A stretch of 64,000 bases of DNA from Culex pipiens pallens (GCF_016801865.2 NC_068939.1:93948067-94012066), one strand, 5' to 3'; counted from the first letter of the stretch, positions 22,239-34,230 are shown. Notes: generated by a model not told the origin, from the sequence alone. Numbers and translations are program-made.

Positions 22239-22240
22239 TA

Positions 22241-23042
22241 GAAGAAAAAAATTAATCACTAACAAAATAACATATGGTATCAGGTCATCATTGCCACCTT
22301 TAACTTTGGAGGTTTGGTTTGCAAAAACAGCGCCAAACAACGTTTTATTAATAATATTAAAATTATAATAAAAGTTTTTGGAAGATTTTTCAAATGAGCT
22401 ATGAGTTTTGAAGATTTTGCGCTCTCTTTCATTACCAACAAGACTTGTTGAAATTTAGTCTCGTGATAAACATCTTTTTGATATATTATTTTTCAACCCA
22501 TTCCTAATACATCAATCCACCCTCAAAAGTGTTCAATCATTTGAATTGTTTGAAACAAGTTTGAAACAACAAACCTCATTGAAAAATATTGACAACCAAC
22601 ATTTAATAATGTTACCAAACGCGTGAGCGTTGTAACTATATATGAATGTAGCAAAGCAAAGTTGTTAAAGGAACATTTTTAAAATTGTTCTGCAATTTGC
22701 TTATTATATTAAATTTTTATTTCTCTAAGAGCATAATTTATGTCAATAAAGTAAGTTTCAAAATGATAGTTCTAAAAAAATCACAAAACACCGTATATTT
22801 TGAAAATACCGTAAACCGATTTCAATTTGTTTTTGGAATATTTTCCAACAGGTAAGGTTTTTCTCAAGATTATTATTTTAAAAACATGTACTGGGGTGGG
22901 CCACACAAAGTCCATGCACTATTTCGGAAAAAAAAGTTTTTTCAATAGTGTTTATAAAAATAGTTACCTTAAAAACTCTAGTTCAAATTCTGGGGTGACC
23001 TTGAAAGTCATAGTTTTTCTTGTTAAAATTATATTTTAAGAA
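22241..23042 (+). other. AT-rich intron, no feature seen
   Basis: No inverted or tandem repeat and no coding exon were recognised. A CCGTAAACCGATTT motif at about 22809 resembles the terminus of the 1497-1711 MITE family, but lacks a partner. Confidence 0.4.
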
Positions 23043-23450
23043 GTTCAATAGTAGTTTATGCAACAAGTTGCAAAAAGAGGATTTTTTCAGCACGAGTCGT
23101 ACATTTACGAAGAGTGCTGAAAAAATCAAGTTTTGCAACGAGTTCCATACAACATTTTTGCAATTCCAAAAAACACACACTGAGTGAAATTTTATGTCAA
23201 ATTTTCATGTATTTTGTCAATAAATGGTTTAAATAAAAAAAATGTTGAAAAGTGTTACTTTTCAAAACAAGTGCTGAAAAGTTCAACTTTTCAGCACCCA
23301 TTTGAGTGCTGAAAAGTAGAACTTTTCAGCATTGATTTTGAAAAGTGTTGCTATTCGATTCTGTTATTTTTGGTACAGAAAAGTAGGCTATTTCGTCGTT
23401 CAAGAATGACAGGAAAAGTAAGTAGTTTCACGACGGAATTGCAAAAAATA
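23043..23450 (+). repeat. Family F repeat, one arm
   Basis: The segment opens 'aatagtagtttatgcaacaag' and carries 'ggattttttcagcacgagtcg', 'aaaaatcaagttttgcaacgag', and the short palindrome 'gctgaaaagtagaacttttcagc'. It matches the full fold-back copy at 59384-59945. Fragments of the same start also occur at 27553 and 60009. Confidence 0.75.
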
Positions 23451-23732
23451 TATTAAAATACTAAAATTTCCACTATTTGCAATATAGGTAGCAAACGAAG
23501 CGCAGTATGAAATGAATTTTCAATTCATTAAAGTTTTGTTTGTAAAATACATTTTTTTAAACAAAATACCGTATTTATTCATAAAACACTCAAATTGTTA
23601 TGATTTGCAATATGGATATCAAATGAACTAAAATTTTGCAGGTTCCTTATTACAGTTTTTTTTGTTAAATACCTTTTTTTCATTAAATTTTGAGTATTTA
23701 AAAAAATACGATATTTTGTGAATATTTGAGTA

Positions 23733-24350
23733 CAGTCATGCCTCGCTTTGGCACCGCATATGGGGGATGAAACACCGGGGCATGCATAGCTGAAGCACAG
23801 AGCTTGTGGGATTTAGGCTTTAATATGGGAGACACTGGCAAGAATCCTCTGAAAAATCATCCAAACTTAAAAAAATATAGTGTTTGTAGTCGGGATGATA
23901 TCAGCTATACATTGCAGTTATAAATACATGAAAATTTTAAGAAAATACGTTTTTTCCTGTATTTTAAAAAGCAATGAATCCTGAAAAAATACTCAAAATT
24001 GTTGTTAATGCAATATAGCTATCAAATGATCGAGATTTTTTCATACCTTTCGAAAATAATAAAATAATTTTTTAATGCTAAAAATTTTCACAAAACTACG
24101 TATCTTCAGAAAAGTAGTTAAAATTTTATTTAAAATCGGGTTTTTTCTCATACAATTCTTTAAATTTCCACAAAACAACATATTTTCGAAAAATACTCAA
24201 AATTTCAAAAATAATAACACAAATAAAAAAAACTAAATTTTCATCAGTTTTTGACAGCATGGATAACAAATTATTGGGATTTTTCATGTTATTCGAAAAA
24301 AAGCTATGTGCATCATTCAAGCACTGGGCCGTGCTAAACCGAGGCAGCTG
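23733..24350. mobile_element. Pogo/Tigger-like non-autonomous element
   Basis: The left end is CAGTCATGCCTCGCTTTGGC. The right end read inward is CAGCTGCCTCGGTTTAGCAC. TA flanks both ends (23731-23732 and 24351-24352). 'GCCTCGCTTTGGCAC' style TIRs with TA duplication are typical of the pogo branch of Tc1/mariner. The 618-bp interior has no transposase. Confidence 0.75.
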
Positions 24351-24503
24351 TACGAATCAAAACCGGGAAATAGCTGTATTTTAGTGACAAAACTCTAATA
24401 AAGTGAAAATTCATACAAAATCTCGTTTCGTTTGATACTTAAATTGCATACTATGAAAATTTTAGTATTTTCGAATAAATACAGTATTTTGTGAAAATTA
24501 TAA

Positions 24504-24753
24504 AAAAAAACGAAGTTGATTTTATAGCTGTCGGCCACCATTGCTAGTACCAACCACTAGTGTCTTCCTTTTTATCTACAAGGACTTCGCCGCCCTGGGC
24601 TCCTAAGTGTATGAAAGTATGGCACGGAGCGACGGCGCCGAATACCCATATTTACACAAAGAATTTTAGAGCGCCCGCCGCGGGATTCGAACCGGCGACC
24701 TCTGAATTGTGAGTCCAGTGCGTCCGATTGATCCACACGGGCGGGACCAAAAC
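24504..24753 (-). mobile_element. tRNA-derived SINE with 12-bp target duplication
   Basis: TGAAAATTATAA occurs on both sides (24492-24503 and 24754-24765). On the minus strand the head is a tRNA-like region: A-box-like GTGTGGATCAATCGG, anticodon arm CTGGA-CTCACAA-TTCAG (anticodon CAC, valine-like) and B box GGTTCGAATCC. The body matches the copy at 52890-53147. The 3' end is a T run (CGTTTTTTTTT on the minus strand), not an A tail. Confidence 0.85.
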
Positions 24754-24927
24754 TGAAAATTATAATATATTCATAAAAAAAACTCTGATTATGTGAAAGC
24801 GAAATAAAAAATTTCGCATCGTTTGATACCCATGTTCCAAATTATCAAAGTTTGAGTATTCTGTGAATATTTCAGTATAATTTAACAAAAACAAATGATC
24901 GAAAATTCTCAAATAAATGTTGTACTA

Positions 24928-25172
24928 TGCTGCCCCTAATCGCATAAATGTCCCATATGCATTTTCATCATTTTTGAGTTATTGATGCAGTTTGGTTCGA
25001 AATCGTGTTCTCTTTCAAAAGATCCTATAACATCCAGTGTTCTAGAAATCAGGAGGAAATCCATTTTTTTCGCGAAAACTTAACACGTAGCCTTATGTGT
25101 GGGACAAACTTCAAATGCGTTTTTCTCAGCTTGCTGTTTCAGCATATGGGACATTTATGCGAACATGAGCAG
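24928..25172. repeat. Family G inverted-repeat element
   Basis: The left end has 'atcgcataaatgtcccatatgc'; the right end is its inverse, 'gcatatgggacatttatgcga'. Outer parts read 'atgctgcccc' and 'gagcagtatg', an imperfect pair. The size fits a MITE. A single similar terminus is at 13437-13483, and a related 'gggtcatttatgcaaacaggcgcagta' lies at about 25331-25357. Confidence 0.6.
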
Positions 25173-26234
25173 TATGTATTGAACATAGTTAACAGTGGAA
25201 TTTGCGAGATGTTTTGATGAAAATTCGTTTTTTTCTAAATATCCGTTTTTTTTTTACTTGAAGGGGCGGAAAAAACTATAAATTATTTGAAATATCCAAA
25301 TCATCGTTGGCTTATTTTGGGTCGTTAAACGGGTCATTTATGCAAACAGGCGCAGTAAAGTGGCAAAAATGGCAGCGATAGAAAATGCATTTTTAATAAA
25401 ACAAAACAACGTCACATATTTGGCGAACAAAAGGGTCGTCGAAGTCCAGTAATAAGCTTTCACATAATCGAACTTCGGAAAATTGAAACTTTGGATAATT
25501 TATTCTAGACTTTGTCACGTTTATATTTTTTTCTATTTGAAAAAAATTAAGGCTTTTAACAAATTTAAAATTTTGGGGCCACAGATTAAAAACATTTCAG
25601 GAAAAATAAATATTGTTATGAAGTAGGAAAAACAAATATTTATCAAATAATTGGTTAAACTAAATCCAGTACTTTTTCAGCTTGTTTCGGGAGACTCTCA
25701 GTAGTTTTGTTTTTGAAAAACTTTCAAACCCAGCTTTTAATTACAAAAAGTCATGTTGACACAAATTTTCTGTTAAATTGTGAGCTCCCCTTCCGTTCGC
25801 ATGTGAGCTGAGTGGAGAAAATTAATTCACCAAGCACTTTTTTTTTTGGGTGGTGCCACTTCAAACGCTACCTCAGTAGAGATCAGTTTAGTAAAGCGCT
25901 GGCACTATAGCTTCATCGTCAGTGTGAGAAGGATGGCGGCGTGGGTTGGGACCCATTAAGAAGCTTCACTACTGTGTCTGTGTTCGCTAAAAAGCTGCTG
26001 ACGACTGCAGCAGCAGCTCAGCCAAAATCGCTAAAACCAGAGCGAGCAAGCTCAGCTTCCGGACGGATTTCCTGCCTGGGGGGTTGTGGTTAACCGGGTG
26101 GTGATAGTGGGACGATGATAGTTTCCTGTGAGTCATCCGTCATGTGGGTTTTGGGGGGCGTGAGGAAAGTTCTTTGCTGATTAAGATTTGTTTGAGAGTG
26201 GTTTTTAGAATTGGTTTAATTTTTCTATTTTCAG
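25173..26234 (+). other. 3' part of the last intron
   Basis: At 25450-25510 there is a pogo-like terminus ('cataatcgaacttcgg...attctagactttg') similar to 45540-45613. From about 25780 to 26130 the sequence is GC-richer and repeat-poor (contains 'ctgacgactgcagcagcagctcagcc') and may hold regulatory DNA. A T-rich tract and TTTTCAG end it at 26234. Confidence 0.5.
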
Positions 26235-26344
26235 CAACTTCGCTCCGGTGGAACTGCAAGGTGTTTTACACGTTGGTCAAAATTTTAAGCATATCTTCGA
26301 CGCTCACCTACTCCTACTGTATCGCGAACCAACTGTTTCTGTAA
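26235..26344 (+). CDS. DIP-family Ig protein, terminal exon (hydrophobic C-terminus)
   Basis: The exon follows 'tctattttcag' and opens in the phase required by exon f (G|CA). It encodes A-T-S-L-R-W-N-C-K-V and then a 26-residue mostly hydrophobic tail with V-F-Y-T-L-V-K-I-L near its start and I-A-N-Q-L-F-L before TAA at 26342-26344. A hydrophobic stretch running to the very end with no basic cytoplasmic tail looks like a GPI-attachment signal, which family members are reported to use. A short transmembrane anchor is the alternative. The exon lies 7.3 kb from exon f, so a closer alternative last exon is possible. Phase, acceptor and hydrophobic end support this one. Confidence 0.82.
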
Positions 26345-26900
26345 ACTAGACTAGACACCTCCAGGAGATGATACCACACGCTAGAAGGTACCAAAATTGT
26401 AAAAAGATGACACATATATCAAAGCGTTCCGTTTCAAGAAAGAATAAACGACAGAGAGTCCCATATCACAGTAGAACACATCACGTTCCCTGAGTTCCAA
26501 AATTAAAAAGAAAACAAAAATCCCAACATATCGTAAGTTTGTACATTGTAAACTGCAGAATAGCATGCAAAAGAGGCTAAGCAAGTGATACTATAGTCAA
26601 TGTTGAAGCAACCAAACTCAGAAATCCAGTTTGCCAACCTAACCGTACCCATATCCCACACCAGAACCAAATCAACCAACAGATTCCTAAAACTCTAGAA
26701 AAGACACAAACACACACTTTCAATTATATTAGAAACAAGTAACGAAACTACTAATTTAGGAGATGTTGACACAATAATGATTCTTTAACGAAACTATTAA
26801 CTAAGCAAATCTAGCAAAAGATGAGGATGAATAATTAAAGAAAGATGCGCTTTTTGTTGCGAGAAAATCGACATGATCAATAAAACTTATTGAAAACCAA
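26345..26900 (+). other. DIP 3' untranslated region
   Basis: The sequence after the stop is A-rich and almost free of the repeats that fill the surrounding DNA, as expected for a 3'UTR. AATAAA is present at 26879-26884 and is followed by AC-rich and A-rich sequence. A longer 3'UTR is possible, since T-rich sequence follows at 27290-27310. Confidence 0.6.
26879..26884 (+). terminator. Polyadenylation signal AATAAA
   Basis: The hexamer AATAAA lies 535 nt past the DIP stop codon, within 'gatcaataaaac'. It is the first canonical signal on the sense strand in a plausible position. An earlier 'gaataaac' at about 26441 is an imperfect alternative. Confidence 0.55.
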
Positions 26901-29577
26901 CCAAACAAAAAAAAAACACTATTTATATCATAGCGTAAAGGCATAAACACAATAGGCTGATTTCACAATGTATCATATAAGGAAAACAAACGAATCAAAT
27001 CAGTTGTTAATTAGATGTAATTCATAGGTATTTAAACGCGCTTCAACAGTGTGGCCAACACTATTTCGTCAACAACAGAGAAATTGCCAACCGCAGTCTG
27101 TACATAAAATTTACACAATTCATCCCCTGGCTGGCTGAGAGCAAGGTAAAATCGTGTGACAGGTGCAAATTTGTAAAAATATACAATTATTAGCCAAAGT
27201 AGTGTGTACGCTATGGTTTGGCATTGAAAAGGATTTTTTTCTGCTAGGCAATTCTCTACAATATTCACAAATTTACTATTCTTTATTTTTTGTTTGTTTT
27301 TTTTTTGTTATTTAGCCTGTATATTGAGAGTTAAAAATAACTTTGAGAGCTCACTTTGAATACTTGAGGGCATACAACAATGACACATTCTGAAGCGACT
27401 TTATCTTTTCACTTTTTTGCAGTACTGGACAATGTACATGTTTTTAGACGAATTTAAACTTCTTTTTTAAATGTTAATAAACACAGGGGAATGCATTTTA
27501 AAATGTTTTCAGCTGATCACATTCAAGTTTTCATAAAAAATTAAATTTTAAAATAGTAGTTTATGCAACAAGTTGCAAAACAGTGGCATTTGTAAAGAAA
27601 AAGTTCTTTGGCATCACTGGCCCACTCAAACAGGCGCTGCTGGTGGTGTTGGTGGCCACCCTTTGTTCTTTAATTGCCTTGGCTCGGGTTTCGTCAGTCT
27701 TCGATTTGAATAGGTATAAATGTCAAGTGACTCGGTGCGTTTGTCTTTTTTTCATAGCGCTTGCTAATTATTTACATGTTTCGGGATTATTTTTTAAGTG
27801 AGTGGGTAAACCATGTTCAAAAGAACACGTTGCCGGTAGTTGGAAGCAATTTCATATTTTAAGCGCAATGAAAACGTTAGCGCAAGTGAAATGATAGTGA
27901 TGGCGACTTAAGTTGAGCGGTTAAGCTCTCATCTTGCGTGTGGATGAGTGTGCCAACAAAATAATGAGAAATGGTCTCGCAAAATAGCAATTATGATCAA
28001 AAATGCATTAAATTGTGTTTACTCGAAATGCCCCCAAACAACTTAAAAAAAAACAATGCAATTTAATTGAAATTTCAAAATGATTAGGATCTTCTTCATC
28101 AGAGTTAAATACAAGGTTACTTAATAAAACTACTCAAATTTAATGATAACAATGTTTGTGTTAACGTTTTTTTTAACATCGTTGCAACAAAAGTTTCAAG
28201 AGAAAGTGTAAATCTTTTAGTAAAATATCTAAACTTATATTTAACTGAAACAATAAAGTTGATTGAAAACTGCTTTTACCTCAATTCAAGCTTTTGTTTA
28301 TCCATTTTCATAATTTGAGCATTTTTCGATGATTGTATGCTCTCTTGTGCTACGCTACGCTTGAAGATATTGTTTTCAAGGTAGCATCGTATTTCACTTC
28401 GGTAATAACAACAGAATCATTAACACATTTGTGAAAAAATTGCCCAATTCAAATAAAATAACAACTATTGTAGAGAATTGCTCGGCAGAAACTAACCCAA
28501 AAGTTGAGGCATGATGCATCTCTCGCTATTCGAAGGAATTTGCTCCGTTTGCTGCAACTGAGATCCACTTTGGCAAAACAGCGAAAACAAAATATCACAC
28601 AGGAATAACGAAGCCCATATCGACTCGTGACGAGGCTAACCAATTTCGATCACAGGCTCACACACACACACAAGTATTATTAAAGGATATTTTTGTTAAC
28701 TTGAAACATGAACGATAATACGATAGGGAAAAAACGGGGAAAATAAAACAGAAGGCAAAGAGAAATATTTGATTTGAATAATCCGCGTATGTCTTTCATT
28801 TCTGGCGCTTGGAAAATCCCGAAAAATCCCAATCATCCTCCGTTGAAAGTCCGCTCTCAGTCGTTCTGTCATCCTCCTGTGGGCAGGATTAAATGCAATC
28901 AAAAAACTAATAATCGAAAAAGCTTTACAGTATTGCAGTTCTGGCTGGTGCTGCTGCGTTGGTCCATATTGGAGACAAGAAATTCATTTTTGTGTTTGCC
29001 TTTCTCTTCGATTTCGATTTAAAATGTTTCCTACTGACTATCGTCATCTACATCATCATCATCCTTGGCAGAAGCCTTTCTAATATAAGCTATCCGTATT
29101 GACATTTTTGAGTCCGAGTTGATTCTTCAAAGACATTTTTGCGCTTGGATAACGAAAGTATTGGTTTGGGATTATCTATCAAGAAAAAATAAGGTAAGTT
29201 TTCCAAAATGTTTATAAAAAGTATTAAATTTAAAGGGCTCCGTCTCATTTCCTCAATCCGCTAAAAAAAGAACTTTGCTAATTTGTGATCTGCACGCCCA
29301 AAGGACAAAAAACTTGTCAAGTGATCTGCGGACACGCCACCAACAACTTTGTCATTATCCTCCTCAGGGAGACAATTATCCTTGCAAGCTGTCAGTTTTA
29401 ATGGGAATCCACTCGCTTTAATTTTCCCTTTTCATTATACAAGTTTCATGCCGCGAGCAGCTTGGGGTTTTGGTTTGGTGTTTTAAAAAGTTTTTATTAA
29501 ATTTTATTCATGAATATTCTTTGCTGAATTCAACAAAATTGTACTAGATTCAATCCTGATTGTTGACCAATTTCACT
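26901..29577. other. Intergenic sequence downstream of the DIP gene
   Basis: There is a fragment of family F at 27553-27580. A plus-strand frame follows at 27583-27801 with a hydrophobic stretch (L-L-V-V-L-V-A-T-L-C-S-L-I-A-L-A), but it has no ATG start and no splice support. A CA run lies near 28660-28672. No other feature was found. Confidence 0.4.
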
Positions 29578-30329
29578 ACTCGACAAAACAAAACTTTTGT
29601 CAAGGGATTCACGATATCTCATCGGTTCCTCAGAGAAAAGACATCCACGAATCCGATGCAATCGACAGAATTTTATTTTATGGCCACGCGAACTGACGAG
29701 AAGTTGGTAGATTTTTCAACATAAAAAAATCGAACAATTTAAAAAAAAACATGCGTCTCCTCCCAACTATATGAGCCATCTACAAAAATATGGAAGCGCC
29801 TGGTGCATAGCCATTGCCTTTAAGCACAACGGAAACAACCAATACAAATGTATGAAAAAGTTGTCAAGTTCGGGGGGTCCACAGCTAGCATTTTTTGTAC
29901 GATTATAAAAATAAATATTAAAAGTTTAAAATTAAAATATTTGAAAAATATTTTTTTTAAATTTATTTGTTCACTAAAATTTTATGTTTCTCAAAGGTCT
30001 ATGGGTACTTCGGGATGTCCATGGTCATCCAAGGACTCCCTAGAGTTAAAATCTATGAATCTACCGCAGTAACAAGCAAGAGGTCGTCGGATTTTGACCC
30101 CGGATCATGTGAGTATAGGATCAGTGAATATGGTGGACTACTATATGAATGTATGTTTTTTTAAATTGTTCGATTTTTTTATGTTAAAAAATTTACCAAC
30201 TTCTCGTCAGTCCGCGTGGACATAAAATAAAATTCTGTCGATTGCATCGGATTCGGGGATGCCTTTTCTCTGAGGAACCGATGAGATATCGTGAATCCCT
30301 TGACACAAGTTTTGTTTTGTCGAGTAGTG
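29578..30329. mobile_element. Long-TIR element, about 750 bp
   Basis: Left and right ends are inverted copies for roughly 150-170 bp: 'actactcgacaaaacaaaac' at the start and 'gttttgttttgtcgagtagt' at the end, with 'cacgatatctcatcggttcctcagagaaaag' and its complement inside. The central 400 bp is not palindromic and holds no ORF of note. TTTC-like bases flank both sides, but the duplication is uncertain. Confidence 0.75.
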
Positions 30330-32075
30330 TTTCATTTGAAATTACGTATAAAATATAACTGTTACAGTTTGAAAAATATTTGAACTCTTAAAAATTTATT
30401 AATTTGATTACAACCACTACTCCTTGAAACAATCCAAGGAAAAATGTTTGCAAAAAATTAAAAAATATTCGACAAAAGTAAGGTTGATGTAAATCACAAA
30501 AACATTGAAAAAATCTACTTTAAAGAATGAAACATAAATACTACCAGAATTTTTGGTTATTTTTTTAAGAACTGTGAACTGTGCTACAACCGTTTTAATA
30601 TTTACGTAAGATGATTTACTGTCCAGATTTCTACCACACTGAAAAAAATATTCTGTTTTCAGTTATGAGCAATGCAATTAAGCTTATATCTGTAAGCCCA
30701 TGCATCCAATTGAAAAGCTCTCAAAGGCAAACTTATAGGAAATTGGACGAGCTTTCCGGTAAAAATATTTTCGAGACTGAAAAATCAAGTCTGTCATATA
30801 GAAATGGCCAAAAACCATCAAAAAACATATTTTTTCAACATTTTTATTTTTAAAACCGCTGTAACTTTGCAAGGATTGGACTTGGGACAATGGTCAATAT
30901 GGAGACTTTTATGTAAAATTGTCTTGAATATCGTTTCTTACTATCGGTTTTTGAAAATGTTGACGTTAAGACCACTTTAAAAAAAAAAACAGTTTTAGTA
31001 AATTATTTTTGTATTTTTTTTTAGGAGAAACCATCCTGCATTTTTCGTGAGCCTTTTTGTCACATTTTAGGCTATTTCCTCAAAAAATTTGAATTAAAAA
31101 AAAATCGGGAGTTCACCTTTAAATTTAACTTTTAAACATAAAAATTTCAAAAATAGAATAGTAGAAGTGGAGTGTATTTTTCTTTTAGTGTATTTTTTTT
31201 CAGAAAGCCCGTCCAATTTCTTCCAAGTTTGACATTGACCAGTTTTTGGTACGATGCAACGCCTTCGAGATACAGTAATTTTTAAATTAAAGAATACAAA
31301 AATATCTAAATAACTTACGCCCTTCTCAAATGTCATTTTCGAGTACAATTGGCACCATATACACACAAATGGCTTATATGAGCCTAGGATAACATGTCTA
31401 CAAAGTTTCATTGATACCGGAGAGGGTCGGGTACAAAAGTACCAGAAAAATTCCTGATTTGAGATGGAATTGCTCAAAGTGGATCTAATAAATTTTCTGT
31501 AATATGAAATTTTGTGATTTTCTACATGTTTTTTAAAGTTAAGATTCGCTTTTGTTTCAAATAAAATCAAAAACCGAAAAAACGTCTTGTTGTTTACAAG
31601 TTTAAAAATATCCATAAAATGACCCCATTCCCCCCCCCCCCCCCCCCCCCCCCTCCAGAGGGGAATTCTTCACCGGTTGAGAAACACTGATTTTGATAAA
31701 CAGTTTTCAGCTGTAATGGATTATTTTGATTATCCTGTACTATCCCAAGTAACATTTTTAAGCCAACTAGCCACCACCTTGTTTAATTGCGGTTTTATGA
31801 TAACATCTTGGTTGCTTATTAGCTTTATTTCGGCATTCATAACAACCAGATTCTAACAAGGTGTTTTGACTCGGACATAAAACCTGGTGAAAATAAAAGC
31901 CAACTGGCTTTCGATAAGGTTTTATAAAAGTTTTAAGGGAGTCTTTAAAACTAGATGGCAATACCATGCCAAAAGCTGCCATAAGCTCCTAAAAGACTTA
32001 ACAATGCCAAATAACTATGCTTAAATGGCGCTTAACGCGTGGTCTGATTGACCGCCATCTTAGCAGAAGTAATAG
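30330..32075. other. Intergenic AT-rich sequence with a homopolymer
   Basis: A minus-strand frame of 173 residues (31094-31615) has no recognisable domain and is Lys/Phe-rich, as expected of AT-rich DNA. At 31674-31688 the minus strand reads CAGTGTTTCTCAACC, a hAT-like terminus, next to the C run. Nothing else was assigned. Confidence 0.4.
31630..31653 (+). repeat. Mononucleotide run of 24 C
   Basis: An uninterrupted C tract follows 'gaccccatt' and precedes 'tccagagggg'. It could form i-motif or G-quadruplex structures, and its length may be affected by assembly or sequencing. Confidence 0.9.
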
Positions 32076-32864
32076 AAAAACTAACTTAATCCACCTATGT
32101 GGTTGATGCCTTCCTCACTTTTCACCAACAATGGGTAATATGAGTGGTTTGGACACATATTTCAGCTATTTTTTTTAGGTCCAGAAAAATTAGTACACAG
32201 ATATCACATTAGTTGTCATAACTCGAGACAGGGTTGCCAGATTTTCAATTATGTGGACTCGTTGGAAAGGTCTCTCGATTATCTAACCAACGATGGTTCG
32301 GATGATGGATCCGGACATCGTTTACATACATTTAAGTGAGATCCGGCTTCAAAAAAGTACATAAATATCACTTAAGTGGTCATAACTCGAGACAGGGTTG
32401 CCAGATTTTCAATTATATGGACTCGTTGGAAAGGTCTCTCGATTACTTAACCAACGATGGGTCGGATGATTGATCCGGACATCGTTTACATACATTTAAG
32501 TGAGATCCGGATATATGTGAAAACACATTTTTATACATAACTTTTGAACTACTTATCGAAACTTCAAACAATTCAATAGCGATGTATGGGACCCTAAACC
32601 AAGTCGAATGCAACTGGTTCGATCAAAATCGGTTCAGCCAGTGCTTAGAAAACTTGGCAAGATTTTTGAACACATACATACATACACACACACACATACA
32701 CACACACACACACACATACACACACACACATACACACACACAGACATTTGTTCAGTTTTCGATTCTGAGTCGATATGTATATATGAAGGTGGGTCTTCGA
32801 GCTTTTAATAAAAAGTTCATTTTTAGAGCAGGATTATAGCCTTACCTCAGTGAGGAAGGCAAAA
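32076..32864 (-). repeat. Second copy of the composite 164-bp-unit element
   Basis: It is inverted relative to 2213-3772: it begins AAAAACTAACTTAATCCACC and ends 'cagtgaggaaggcaaaa'. The GATCCGG marker at 32340 and 32504 shows the same 164-bp spacing, with about two units instead of seven. The CA microsatellite (32687-32742) takes the place of the TG run of the first copy. All parts keep their order. Confidence 0.85.
32687..32742 (+). repeat. CA/CATA microsatellite
   Basis: Runs of CACA and CATA units lie inside the composite element. The open frames read across it (His/Thr repeats) are artefacts. Confidence 0.9.
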
Positions 32865-33335
32865 TCATAAATTTAATGAAAATTTGAAGAAAACACACAT
32901 TTATGATAAATTTCGGGTATCATTAGAATTGCAATAGAATTAAAAAAAAATCCACATTTTTTTGCAAAAAAAAAAAACTATGATTTGAAAAGAAATATAT
33001 TTGATGAAGCGAGTTTATTTACGAGGACTCTAATTACGAGGAATAAGCTTTGAAATAATTCCAATTACCTTCAATATCCATCTCCAATATTATCGCACTT
33101 TTGCCAACCATCTCCATTATATCGTTTGGCAAGATGAAGACTCATTTTTTTACCAGAATAAAACCTGTTTGGCATAAGGCGTTGACGATAATATACAATA
33201 ATATGAGTTTTTGCAAAGAATATGCTGAAATTAAAAAAAGCCGCCACTTTTATTGGATTTCTAAATCAGCTGTGCGATGTGACCGATCAAAATTATATGA
33301 AGAGTGATAACAACTTGAATATCTCAGGATCGAAA
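32865..33335. other. Intergenic, no feature seen
   Basis: AT-rich sequence with no repeat pair or coding signal recognised. Confidence 0.4.
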
Positions 33336-33462
33336 TAGAATTTTGGGGATTTGTTAAGGTCAAAAGGTGAGGCATTGAGAGCTGCACAAAATGGTGCTTT
33401 TGACTCAATTTGTCCCAAAATTCACGTGCGACAAGTTAGCACGACAACGACCGTTTTCCAGT
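33336..33462 (-). mobile_element. Family D fragment
   Basis: The text 'aaggtcaaaaggtgaggcattgagagctgcacaaaatgg' through 'cgtgcgacaagttagcacgac' matches the right end of the D copy at 63485-63992. Only about 125 bp remain, including one terminus. Confidence 0.75.
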
Positions 33463-33599
33463 GATCTTTTTGATCGAATAAACACTCTATAACGTAACCC
33501 CTTAATCTTCGCGAAAGTTGTACTAAATTGCGTTAATCTATACAAAACGTATATTAAAGTGTAGCCGTTGGAAAATATTATAAAAATAACATTTAAACG

Positions 33600-34230
33600 C
33601 TCAGAAGCCTGGTTATAGTATTCTACGTTGAAACGAACTCCGACTCCCCAACAGGGAAGCGCCTACGAGGAATTTCCACGTCGTCGTTCCGCAGGCAGAC
33701 CCCGACAAAAACGTGTCCGGATCATGGCTCCTCCTGTGGAGTGTGGAGTGCCCCCCGCCACTGGAACGAAGCACCCACCGATATTGACTCACGCTGCCTG
33801 TCGGTCGGCGGCTGATTGATGTTTTGGCTGACGTTTTATTTGATATTGGAGGGTGCGCGCGCCCGGGCTATATTGGATTCTTCCCGGCCACTTCACGAAT
33901 ATATTCGGAAATCGACATTCACGCGAGGATTTCCGTAGAGCCGTTAGGATGAAGGATACTGAAGGCTTGCCGACCACCAACGCAACGATCTATCTCCGGC
34001 AACCACACTGACAGAGCAATACACATTCGTTTGTTGGTGAAACTCGTCGGTCCGTTCCACGCGGGAGTAAAAGGCTCACAGTTGGGCGCGTTCTTGTTGA
34101 TTGGCAGATGTGTGTGTTTGTATGTGGTTTTGCGCGCGGCAGGATAAGTGTATTAGTCGACACTAGTAGACAGGGCGATGGACGTTTTGATATGACGAAG
34201 TGCTGAATTCAATGTGAGTCGGTTAAAATA
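33600..34230. other. GC-rich, repeat-free island
   Basis: This stretch is clearly richer in G and C and in CpG than its neighbours and matches none of the repeat families. It includes 'ggtgcgcgcgcccgggc' at about 33852. On the minus strand GCAGCGTGAGTC at about 33791-33802 and on the plus strand CAATGTGAGTCGG at about 34208 look like splice donors. It could be a first exon or promoter region, but no ORF is persuasive. Confidence 0.35.

Noticed and set aside
24660..24750. Functional valine tRNA gene on the minus strand
   Set aside because: It is the head of a SINE with its own target duplications; the same head and body recur at 52890-53147.
27583..27801. 72-residue frame with a membrane-like segment
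   Set aside because: It starts at GTG with no ATG, directly after a family F fragment, and has no splice support. A hydrophobic stretch alone is weak evidence.
31094..31615. Minus-strand frame of 173 residues
   Set aside because: Lys/Phe/Ser-rich as expected from AT-rich DNA, with no recognisable motif, no splice signals and no compositional change.
32582..32839. His/Thr-rich protein-coding frame
   Set aside because: It is a CA microsatellite inside a dispersed element.
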